DNA from: JBBKWQ01 sp037969115
GTDB taxonomy: Bacteria > Actinomycetota > Acidimicrobiia > Acidimicrobiales > Ilumatobacteraceae
Direction: 5' to 3'
Assembly: GCA_037969115.1 (NCBI GenBank)
Contig: JBBKWQ010000312.1
Location: forward strand, 1-6,260
Length of the DNA: 6,260 nucleotides
The position numbers and the translations under genes are program-made. Shown piece after piece: positions 1-5,633 of the stretch. The notes beneath the pieces were generated by a model that was not told where the DNA came from, ran no database searches, and saw only the letters and a list, made by a program, of their open reading frames with translations. How positions within the stretch are numbered: position 1 is the stretch's first letter; the number at the start of each line of letters is the position of its first letter.

Positions 1-168
1 GTCAATGTACGGTTGGTCTCACGATCGAGGTCCTGAACACTCGCCGAGTGAGCGTCGTTGGTCACGCTGCGTGGCAAGCGTCGGGGAGTGGCCCCATGTA
101 CCAAACATGTACCAGCACAGCGGTAAACAGCGGGTAATCACGGGGACTTACGGTCACTAAAAAATTGA
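1..168. other. Left flank, probable right end of an upstream related element
   Basis: No convincing gene is seen here. One plus-strand frame is open from 2 to 160, but it lacks recognisable protein character. The useful signal is at the DNA level. The section from about 94 to 134 has the same arrangement of short repeats that precedes the right attachment copy at 5881-5941. The tRNA-derived sequence at 169 is not preceded by a tRNA 5' half: no acceptor strand complementary to CCCCGCC, no D-arm and no complementary anticodon stem. The flank is therefore better explained as the terminal part of a second integrated element than as chromosomal tRNA context. This is inference from similarity within the window. 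Confidence 0.5.
94..134 (+). repeat. Paired ATGTACCA repeats of the upstream element end
   Basis: Two direct copies of ATGTACCA lie at 96-103 and 107-114, 11 bp apart, followed by GCAC and by two CAGCGG copies (118-123 and 128-133). The same order and the same 11-bp spacing occur at 5881-5941, ahead of the other att copy. Short direct repeats at a fixed distance from a core site are what arm-type integrase or excisionase binding sites look like. No binding protein can be assigned from sequence alone. Confidence 0.55.
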
Positions 169-218
169 TCGCTCATAACCCGAAGGTCGCAGGTTCAAAT
201 CCTGCCCCCGCCACCAAC
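169..218 (+). repeat. Left attachment copy: tRNA-Met(CAU) 3' fragment
   Basis: This 50-bp sequence is identical to 6006-6055. Read as tRNA it contains the anticodon loop CTCATAA (172-178), the 3' anticodon strand CCCGA, a short variable loop, a T-arm with stems GCAGG and CCTGC around TTCAAAT, the acceptor 3' strand CCCCGCC and an encoded ACCA. The CAU anticodon points to tRNA-Met; a tRNA-Ile with a modified CAU cannot be excluded. The five bases before the loop (GATCG) cannot pair with CCCGA, and no acceptor 5' strand lies upstream, so this is not a functional tRNA gene. It is a junction between two element ends. Confidence 0.9.
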
Positions 219-220
219 TG

Positions 221-253
221 GAAGGCCCGGAAACATGGATTTTCCGGGCCTTC
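221..253. terminator. Strong hairpin directly after the left att copy
   Basis: A perfect 13-bp inverted repeat has arms at 221-233 (GAAGGCCCGGAAA) and 241-253 around a 7-nt loop. It begins 3 bp after the tRNA-derived repeat, where a tRNA transcript would normally end. No long T-run follows, so termination strength is uncertain. The symmetric stem could also act on minus-strand transcripts leaving the integrase gene. Confidence 0.7.
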
Positions 254-282
254 TGCGTTCTCGGGCGGAGCGGCCGTCTACC

Positions 283-313
283 GGTGACGTCTACCGGCCC
301 GGTAGACGTCACC
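283..313. repeat. Near-perfect palindrome at the integrase 3' end
   Basis: GGTGACGTCTACCGG (283-297) and its exact reverse complement (299-313) are separated by a single base. The palindrome overlaps the integrase stop codon (309-311). The 9-mer GTCTACCGG occurs at 276-284 and 289-297, inverted at 299-307, and again inside the integrase gene at 411-419. A one-base spacer is too tight for an ordinary terminator loop unless the central pairs open. The clustered 9-mers instead look like protein-binding sites, plausibly the left-side arm sites of the integrase. They match the right-end ATGTACCAG repeat at six of nine positions (shared TACC core), which is only suggestive. Confidence 0.6.
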
Positions 314-1547
314 TCGGCCCTTCGTCGCCGGTATGGCCTGTCATCGCGCTCGGCGCCGACGCGCGGGGTTCTGTGAGCTGCGGTTTCGTGTCGGTGTTGG
401 CTGGTTGGGCGTCTACCGGGTGGATGAGGTTGGCGAAGTCGGCTGCCGCTTTGGCGCTCATGCCGGGGAGCACGTGTTGGTAGGTGGCCATGGTGAACCC
501 GGGGTGTGCGTGGCCGAGGCGCTCGGACACGACCTTGATCGGAACTCCGTTCGCGACGAGCAGCGATGCGTGGGTGTGGCGCAGATCGTGCAGTCGGATT
601 CTCGGCAGAGTGGAGCGGGAAACGATGCGGGTGAACAGTTGGCTGATCGACTCTGCGTGCAGTGGCTCGCCAGCGTTGTTGGTGAAGATGGCATCGTCGC
701 CGCTCGTGCCGTGGCCGTCGCGATGTTGGCGCGTGCGCCATGTTCGTAGGTGGTGTTCGGTGGCGGGGTCGAGGTCGATGCAACGGCGACTGGTGCGGGT
801 CTTGGGTGCGAACTCGGTGGAGCGGCCGGCGACGACTTGGCGGGTGCGGTTGATCGAGAGCCGATGGGTGGAGTCGTTCCAGTCGGCCCATCGCAGGCCG
901 GCGACTTCGCCGCGTCACATCCCGGTGAACGCTGCGAGGTGCAGTGTCAGATGGAGTCGGTGATGTTTGGTGATGTCGAGGAACTCGGCGACCTGTGCAG
1001 CATCCCATACCGAGGTGCCGGTGCGTCGCCTGGGGTGAGGACGAGGCGACCGGGCCTTGGCGGCGACGTTGGTGCGGAGCAGCCCGCAGTCGACTGCGTC
1101 GTTGAGCGCGGAGCGGATGATGACGTGGACTTCGTGGACGGTCTTTGGTGCGAGCCCGTCGCCGTTGCGACCGCCGTGTTCCAGTAGCGAGGTGTAGAGG
1201 TCGTCGATGTGTTGGGTGCGAATCGATCTCAGCGCGTAGTCGCCGAGGGTGGGGGTGATGTAGTGGTGGTCGATGATCCAGCCGTATCGGTAGGCGGTCG
1301 TGGCGCGGACTGATCGCGCACGTTTTGGGAGCCATGCGGTCCGGTAGTAGTCGGCCAGAGTGAGGGCGTCGCGGCCGAGCGCGATCCGTGGTCCCGGTGC
1401 TTCGGTCAGGGATTCGGCGATCGCTTCTGCGTCGGCGCGCGATGTGCCGGCGAGTTGCCATCGGCGTCGTTCCTTGCCGGTGGTTGGGTCGATGCCGTCG
1501 TAGGAGACGACATAGAAGCGGTTGTTGCGGGTGACGATGTAAGCCAT
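309..1547 (-). pseudogene. int: Tyrosine integrase, interrupted by an in-frame TGA at the catalytic arginine
   Basis: This gene would encode a site-specific tyrosine recombinase of 412 aa that integrates the element at the tRNA 3' end. The N-terminal part (residues about 1-60) resembles the arm-binding domain of actinobacterial phage and island integrases. A helical core-binding domain follows (about 65-150), then the catalytic domain. Catalytic residues visible in the open frame are Lys249 (APKTRTS), His320 and Arg323 (HDLRH), His346 (RLGHAHPG) and Tyr356 (MATYQHVL). The first catalytic arginine, expected in the TGLRRGE-type motif, is replaced by TGA at 915-917; the text reads FTGM, stop, RGEVAGLRW. 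CGA to TGA is one transition. The frame stays open for 201 codons beyond it. Translation starts at ATG 1547 or GTG 1550; no clear ribosome-binding site is seen. No excisionase gene lies in the 105 bp upstream, which contains only a small TTCGGG/CCCGAA hairpin at 1584-1600. The upstream fragment alone would lack every catalytic residue. Confidence 0.9.
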
Positions 1548-1652
1548 CACGCAGCGTCGACCGCGATCGATCGACTTGACGATTTCGGGGCCAACCCGAA
1601 GATCAGAGGAGTTGGCGATCGGGATACCCCGCCCGAGCTTCTGGCCCTCAGC

Positions 1653-2477
1653 TCAGTCGTGGATCGACCACTCTGGCCAGTACCGGTGTTCGGCATCGTC
1701 GGGCAGTTCGAGTTGGAGGTCGGCGGGTTCGCGATGTCGATAGAGGCCGGCGATGATTCCGGTGGCGAGCGCCGCAGCGGCTTCCGGAAGGCCGACTGTG
1801 GCGCGTCGTTTGACGTCGGTGAGGAACGGTTCGAGTGCCTCTGCGACGAGATCCCAGGCGGCGTCGGTCTCGTGAACGTAACCGCCTCGAACTCGTCCGA
1901 CCCGGACTCCAAGATCATCGAGGGGGATCGATGCCAGTGCTGTTTGGACTGCGTGCGCAACTTCCTCGATGCTGACCTTGCTGAGCGTCTCGCTTGCGAG
2001 ACGTTCGGCGTGGTCGCGAAGTTCGGGGTGGGTATCGACGAGCTCGGTGAGAACGACAGCCTGTTCGTCTGCGATGAGGGAGTTGAATCTCGGAGTGAGC
2101 GCTCTGGCGCCGAGTCGCTTCGATGGAGAGGGAGTGTGTTGGTGCGAAACGTCGACCGCAAGTGGCTTGGCGTTGGTCCAGCGTCGGTAGGCGTCGATTA
2201 GCGAGCGAGTGTCCGACGTGAGTGAGGTGGCCGGGGTGATGTCGACCAGTGCAACACTGTGCCGTTCACCTTCTCGTTCGCAGATCGCGGCGAGGCCGTG
2301 TCGCTCGTCGCCATCGAAGTCGATCTCGATCACGTCGACTGCTGTGCCTGCTACGTCGGCTGCGAATGGGAATCTGGCCGTGTCCTCGAAGACCTGTCGA
2401 AAGGACCACAACTGCTCGGCCGGACCGTTTGCGTCGGTCACGATCTCCTCGATCAGCGCATCGATCTCATCATCCAC
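1653..2477 (-). CDS. Protein with a CcbP-like N-terminal segment and an uncharacterised helical C-terminal domain
   Basis: This is a 274-aa acidic, soluble protein with no signal peptide or membrane segment. Residues about 8-100 resemble the small bacterial calcium-binding protein family CcbP. The similarity covers an EIVTDANGPAEQ start, an aromatic helix (LWSFRQVFED), the ARFPF segment, a beta-rich core (VDVIEIDFDGDERHGL) and a closing helix ending in IDAYRRW. This match is from memory of the family and is moderate. Residues about 125-250 are helical and end with AWDLVAEALEPFLTDVKRR and an alanine-rich helix (ATGIIAGLYRHR); I cannot name that domain. The likely start is GTG 2477, 10 nt after the helicase stop, with AGG about nine bases upstream. 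The frame extends further upstream, but only through the helicase gene and without protein-like composition. It is co-transcribed with the helicase and may be an accessory factor of it. Function is unknown. Confidence 0.8.
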   Translation of the reverse strand: MDDEIDALIEEIVTDANGPAEQLWSFRQVFEDTARFPFAADVAGTAVDVIEIDFDGDERHGLAAICEREGERHSVALVDITPATSLTSDTRSLIDAYRRWTNAKPLAVDVSHQHTPSPSKRLGARALTPRFNSLIADEQAVVLTELVDTHPELRDHAERLASETLSKVSIEEVAHAVQTALASIPLDDLGVRVGRVRGGYVHETDAAWDLVAEALEPFLTDVKRRATVGLPEAAAALATGIIAGLYRHREPADLQLELPDDAEHRYWPEWSIHD

Positions 2478-2487
2478 CTCGACGAAC

Positions 2488-4230
2488 CTATTCTCCGTGC
2501 TCGGGTCGGCGGTGGGTACGCGATTGGGGTGCCCGCCGCGTGGTGTCGAATCCGAGAGCGGCGTACGGGCGGAGTCGTTTGTCGTGCATGCGGGCGAGGA
2601 CCGCGACGCGGTCGTCGACGTAGTCGTGGAGTTCGACATCGAACTTGCCGGTGTGGGTGCGTAGGAGCCGACCGACGTACTGGACGACGCGTCCCTTGAA
2701 CGCGATCGGGAACGCAAGGAACAGGGTGTCGAGTTCGGGCCAGTCGAACCCCTCCCCGACGTAGGAACCGGTCGCGACGACGACCATGCCTGACCCGTCG
2801 TCGTCGACGATCGCCTGCGTGACCGTCTCGCGAGCTTGTCTGCCGAGGCCGCCGCGCAGGATGTGCGCGTGGGTGCCGAGCTGTGCGAGTTGTTCGACGA
2901 TGGCGTCGATGTGCGCGGTGCGCTGGGTGAGCACGAGGCATGTGCGCCCGTCAGCGACGGCGGTGTGGATATCGCGGCAGATCTGTCGCGTTCTGGTTTC
3001 GTCGTGGGCGAGCTCGCTAAAGATCGCCTGGATGCCGAGATCGTCGTGGGTCTCGAACGTTGTCTGATGCACGACCAGGTGGCGTTGGACGAGTGCGGTA
3101 TCGCCGATGTCGCTCGCGTGGATCTCGTGACGAGTTGGCCCGCACTGCAATGCGATGATTCCTTCGAGGCCGTCGCGTCGGTAGGGAGTTGCGGTCAGGC
3201 CGAGCCACCGACGCGTCGGTGCGTTTCGAACGGTCGACTCGAATGACACGGCGGGAAGGTGGTGGCATTCGTCGACCACGACGAGTCCGTAGTCGGCGAA
3301 CAGGTCTGCGGGGTGGTCGAGTCGGGCGACGCTCTGGATCATCGCGACGTCGACGAGCCCTGACGGTTGATTGGTGCCGCCGCCGATCGATCCCACCCGG
3401 TCCGCGCCGAGTCCAAGGAACTCAGCGAGTCGTTCGCGCCATTGGTCGAGGAGCGGCTTACGGTCGACCAGCACGAGGGTGGGTTGTCGATAGTGGGCGA
3501 TCAGCGCGCACGCCAGCACGGTCTTGCCGGACCCTGGAGGCGCCACGATGACGCCGAGGTCGTGATTCTTCGTGGCGTCGAATGCGCTTTGCTGGTGGTC
3601 GCGCAGGGTCCCGTCGAACCGGAACTCGACATTCTTGAGGTTGGTGCGGTTGTCGGTGACATCGAGGTGGCTGCCCGCCTTCTCGACGACGCGGGTGGCC
3701 GGATCGATCAGGCCGCGCGGGATGGAGAGCCAGTCGAGGTCTTCGCGATAGCAACGGATGAACCGCGGTGTGTCCCACGTCGAGAACCGCAGCCGTTCCT
3801 TCTCGTGGAACGTTGGATTCGAGATCGACGAGAGATGCTTGAGCCCGGCAACCATCGCAGGTGGGAGTCCGGATCGGCGAACCGACAGCATGCCGCCCAT
3901 GCGTGCCTCGATCACCGCCGGCGCTGGAGCCCCGTCGGCGCTTGCGAGTTCGGCGAGCGAGATGTGCGGTCCGGTCTCCAACGTTCGCAGCGATCTCACG
4001 GTCGCATCGAGGGCTTCGACCGACATGCGCGCGACCGACGAGAGAAACGCCCATTGATCCGGCCATGGCTTCATCGACGACGGGTCGAGGAACACAGTGG
4101 TGTCGCGACGAACGCACTCGCCGTGGAGCGGGAGCGCGATCAGGTTGCCGAATGATCCGCGCGGCATGAAGTCCTGCGACGGGAAGAAACGGTCGTAGCT
4201 CGCGAGGTCGAGTTCGGCGCGACTCGTCAT
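2488..4230 (-). CDS. Superfamily 2 DNA/RNA helicase (XPB/UvsW-like) with the last part of a primase domain, split from its N-terminus
   Basis: This is the C-terminal 580 aa of what should be one primase-helicase. Residues 1-70 complete the archaeo-eukaryotic primase domain, including RFFPSQD, FGNLIALPL and the third motif FLD (Asp49) before PDQWAFL. The helicase core follows: motif I APPGSGKT (230-237), Ia LVDRKPLLDQW, motif II DECHH (320-324), motif III TAT (346-348), motif IV CLVLTQRT, motif V GEGFD, and motif VI QYVGRLLR with arginines 521 and 524. All ATPase motifs are intact. The order matches the COG1061-type helicases fused to primase domains. The ATG at 4230 overlaps the upstream stop as ATGA, so reinitiation after the frameshift is possible; another in-frame ATG lies at 4251. 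The helicase would be expected to unwind or translocate on nucleic acid using ATP. The following gene starts 10 nt after its TAG. Confidence 0.9.
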   Translation of the reverse strand: MTSRAELDLASYDRFFPSQDFMPRGSFGNLIALPLHGECVRRDTTVFLDPSSMKPWPDQWAFLSSVARMSVEALDATVRSLRTLETGPHISLAELASADGAPAPAVIEARMGGMLSVRRSGLPPAMVAGLKHLSSISNPTFHEKERLRFSTWDTPRFIRCYREDLDWLSIPRGLIDPATRVVEKAGSHLDVTDNRTNLKNVEFRFDGTLRDHQQSAFDATKNHDLGVIVAPPGSGKTVLACALIAHYRQPTLVLVDRKPLLDQWRERLAEFLGLGADRVGSIGGGTNQPSGLVDVAMIQSVARLDHPADLFADYGLVVVDECHHLPAVSFESTVRNAPTRRWLGLTATPYRRDGLEGIIALQCGPTRHEIHASDIGDTALVQRHLVVHQTTFETHDDLGIQAIFSELAHDETRTRQICRDIHTAVADGRTCLVLTQRTAHIDAIVEQLAQLGTHAHILRGGLGRQARETVTQAIVDDDGSGMVVVATGSYVGEGFDWPELDTLFLAFPIAFKGRVVQYVGRLLRTHTGKFDVELHDYVDDRVAVLARMHDKRLRPYAALGFDTTRRAPQSRTHRRPEHGE

Positions 4231-4907
4231 CGCCCGGCGCAGCAATCCCATCCCATCGCTCGAGCGGTCGATGCAGGCACAGGAGATTCGAAGAAAGTCC
4301 ACACGTGCGCGCCATCGCCGGAGCGGGACCGTTCGAGCACGGCCGGAACTTGCGTGTCGTGACAGGCATCGAGGAGCGCAAGGGCATCGAGAGCCCAGCC
4401 GCTCCCATCGAAGTCGCACGCCAACAGCGCGCACGTGTCGCCGCGCTGCAGCGGATAGACGCCGATCGTCGCTTCGCCGCGGAGATGCGATGCGAACACG
4501 TCAACGGTGAGCGGCAGATAGTCCCTCCTCCGACCCTTCTTGTTGGCGGACCAGCCCCCACGTACGCCTGGCGACCACCCCGACTTGCCGCTCGTTGGGT
4601 TCTCCCATCGCTGCGCGTACACGTCACTCCGGCTTCCGAACAGCGACGCGAACATCGCCACCTTCTCGGCGGCTGGCGATGTCCGATCGACCGAAGCCGC
4701 AGGAACAGCGTTATTGAACAGGGTGGGCTCCCACATCTGCTGATGCCCGTGCGAGCCTCGCGTGTCGAGACCGAGCAATCCGCTCAAGCGATCGAGCTCG
4801 GCTCGAAGCACAGTGTTGTCAGCAGCGAGTTCCTCCCGACTCGGTTCGCTGTCGATGCCCACGATCGACATGATCTCACTTCGCCGCACCGACTTGCCCG
4901 CCGACAT
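4227..4907 (-). CDS. N-terminal part of a TOTE-type archaeo-eukaryotic primase domain, truncated by frameshift
   Basis: This 226-aa product holds the first part of an AEP-type primase/polymerase domain of the kind named TOTE conflict-system primase in domain databases. Residues about 22-45 form a leucine-rich coiled-coil-like helix. Residues 80-131 (KVAMFASLFGSRSDVYAQRW through RRDYLPL) match the conserved lead-in. The metal-binding motif is CDFDG (Asp165, Asp167), and the nucleotide-binding sxH-type motif is SGDGAHVW (His201). After Met218-Gly219 a 5-bp tandem duplication shifts the frame, giving only WDCCAGR before a TGA at 4227-4229. Removing the duplication joins ARAMG to LLRRAMTSRAELD and restores a protein of about 804 aa with the helicase. 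As read, this product lacks the third acidic motif, so it should not be an active primase alone. The start at ATG 4907 lacks a ribosome-binding site; ATG 4871 follows a weak AAGTGAG and is a fair alternative. It diverges from the toxin operon across 40 bp. Confidence 0.85.
   Translation of the reverse strand: MSAGKSVRRSEIMSIVGIDSEPSREELAADNTVLRAELDRLSGLLGLDTRGSHGHQQMWEPTLFNNAVPAASVDRTSPAAEKVAMFASLFGSRSDVYAQRWENPTSGKSGWSPGVRGGWSANKKGRRRDYLPLTVDVFASHLRGEATIGVYPLQRGDTCALLACDFDGSGWALDALALLDACHDTQVPAVLERSRSGDGAHVWTFFESPVPASTARAMGWDCCAGR
4246..4257. repeat. 5-bp tandem duplication causing the primase-helicase frameshift
   Basis: The plus strand reads TCCCATCCCATC, two copies of a 5-mer plus two bases. 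The minus strand reads GATGGGATGGGA. Deleting one 5-bp unit reconnects the primase frame ending ARAMG with the helicase frame beginning LLRRAM and removes the premature stop. The lesion fits replication slippage. With only two units it is a weak candidate for a contingency repeat. Confidence 0.85.
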
Positions 4908-4912
4908 GAGGG

Positions 4913-4941
4913 TTGACTCATGATGAGTATTAGCTCATACT
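4913..4941 (+). promoter_or_regulatory. Promoter of the toxin-antitoxin operon
   Basis: TTGACT (4913-4918) and CATACT (4936-4941) are separated by 17 bp, a good sigma-70-type promoter. The expected transcription start, six to eight bases downstream, falls on or beside the GTG at 4948. The toxin mRNA is therefore probably leaderless, a common arrangement in actinobacteria. The opposite strand has a TAATAC at 4932-4927 that could be a -10 for the primase-helicase gene, but no convincing -35 was found for it. Confidence 0.7.
4916..4941. promoter_or_regulatory. Probable operator: three CTCAT half-sites in the divergent promoter
   Basis: A perfect interrupted palindrome, ACTCAT-G-ATGAGT (4916-4928), overlaps the -35 edge. 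A third half-site, GCTCAT (4933-4938), lies 17 bp after the first and overlaps the -10. ATGAG (4923-4927) also pairs with CTCAT (4934-4938) across 6 bp. This is the expected kind of site for autoregulation by the XRE-type antitoxin encoded downstream. Its place between the divergent genes would let the same repressor affect the primase-helicase gene. Repressor identity is inferred. Confidence 0.6.
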
Positions 4942-4947
4942 GTCGTG

Positions 4948-5304
4948 GTGTGGGAAGTCGAGGTCACCGACCAGTTCATGCAGTGGTGGTCGACACTCTC
5001 GAACGGTCAACGCGAGGCCGTCACCGAGCGCGTCGACATCCTTGCCGAGCGCGGCCCGGATCTCGGTCGGCCGATCGTGGATCGTATTCACTCGTCGCGA
5101 CATCAGTCGATGAAGGAGCTGCGTGCGGCGAAGGGTGGCGCACTGCGTGTGTTGTTCTCGTTCGATCCGCGTCGTCAGGCGATCCTGCTGCTCGGTGGCG
5201 ACAAGTCCGGCGCGTGGAACGACTGGTACGAATGGGCGGTCCCCGCAGCTGACGACTTGTACGACGAATACCTCCAAGAGATCGAAGAAGAAGGACTGAT
5301 CTGA
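4948..5304 (+). CDS. higB: RelE/ParE-superfamily (Gp49/HigB-type) toxin
   Basis: This is a 118-aa toxin of a type II toxin-antitoxin pair. Family features are the WEVEVTDQF start, LGRPIVDRI (39-47), SRHQSMKELR (50-59), the core strand RVLFSFDPRR (67-76), and AILLLGGDKSGAWNDWY (78-94) followed by a C-terminal helix PAADDLYDEYL. Members of this group usually inhibit translation by cutting mRNA, often on ribosomes; that activity is family knowledge, not shown here. GTG 4948 is preferred over the adjacent GTG 4945. It puts the conserved Trp at position 2, as in relatives, and it coincides with the predicted transcription start. The toxin precedes the antitoxin, the higBA order, and its stop shares one base with the antitoxin ATG. 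The reading frame is intact. Confidence 0.88.
   Translation: MWEVEVTDQFMQWWSTLSNGQREAVTERVDILAERGPDLGRPIVDRIHSSRHQSMKELRAAKGGALRVLFSFDPRRQAILLLGGDKSGAWNDWYEWAVPAADDLYDEYLQEIEEEGLI
5291..5295 (+). promoter_or_regulatory. Ribosome-binding site of the antitoxin
   Basis: AAGGA lies 8 nt before the antitoxin ATG (5304), inside the last toxin codons. It is the clearest Shine-Dalgarno sequence in the window. The toxin appears to be leaderless, so this site could help make antitoxin in excess over toxin from one mRNA. Confidence 0.65.
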
Positions 5305-5633
5305 TGGCACGAACCAAGTTTTCCGAACTCCGCACCGACGTTGTCGCTCGCCCTGGCGCGACCGAGCGGCTTGCCGCGCTGCGGGTCGACACGCTCGAAG
5401 AGATTCGTCTCTACGAACTTCGCCACGGCGAAGCGATCAGCCAGGCTGAACTCGCGGGTCGACTCGACGTTACCCAGGGGGCGATCTCCAAGCTCGAACA
5501 CTCCGACGACGTCCGCGTCTCGACGTTGCGCCAGTATCTCGAAGCGCTCGGTGCGCGTCTTGAACTCGTTGCGGTCTTCGACGACGAGGATCGGCGTGTG
5601 CCGGTGCATCTCGGTCGCGATTCGGCTGCATGA
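5304..5633 (+). CDS. higA: XRE-family helix-turn-helix antitoxin
   Basis: This is a 109-aa DNA-binding antitoxin, the partner of the preceding toxin. Residues 28-45 form a lead helix (VDTLEEIRLYELRHGEAI). The helix-turn-helix is at about 46-66 (SQAELAGRLDVTQGAISKLE), followed by VSTLRQYLEALGARLELVAVF, a typical XRE/HigA layout. It would neutralise the toxin by direct binding and repress the operon, probably at the CTCAT half-sites around 4916-4941. Its ATG overlaps the toxin TGA as TGATG and is preceded by AAGGA, so the start is secure. Its own stop overlaps the next gene as ATGA. Confidence 0.9.
   Translation: MARTKFSELRTDVVARPGATERLAALRVDTLEEIRLYELRHGEAISQAELAGRLDVTQGAISKLEHSDDVRVSTLRQYLEALGARLELVAVFDDEDRRVPVHLGRDSAA

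Noticed and set aside
169..218. A functional tRNA gene at either repeat copy
   Set aside because: Only the anticodon loop to CCA end is present. The bases 5' of the loop cannot form the anticodon stem, and no D-arm or acceptor 5' strand is found upstream of either copy.
157..1461. Long minus-strand open frame of 434 codons over the integrase gene
   Set aside because: The translation is dominated by Arg, Pro, His and Ser and runs through the tRNA repeat and hairpin. It is a GC-rich shadow of the integrase frame, which shows real recombinase motifs.
1584..1600. Terminator between the CcbP-like-domain gene and the integrase
   Set aside because: The TTCGGG/CCCGAA hairpin has only a 6-bp stem and no T-run on the minus strand, too weak to call.
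1455..2201. Plus-strand open frame of 248 codons
   Set aside because: It lies opposite the CcbP-like-domain gene, has no recognisable motif or ribosome-binding site, and fits a reverse-strand shadow of codon bias.
2478..2717. Upstream extension of the CcbP-like-domain frame to 354 aa
   Set aside because: The extra N-terminus is Ser/Arg/Thr-rich low-complexity sequence translated from inside the helicase gene. GTG 2477 just after the helicase stop is the better start.
4246..4257. Phase-variable repeat tract controlling the primase-helicase
   Set aside because: Two units of five bases are far fewer than in known contingency loci. A one-off slippage event or sequence error is more likely, so reversibility is kept only as a minor possibility.
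3458..4627. Minus-strand open frame of 389 codons overlapping the primase and helicase
   Set aside because: It is Arg-rich and motif-free, while two other minus frames over the same bases carry clear AEP and helicase motifs.
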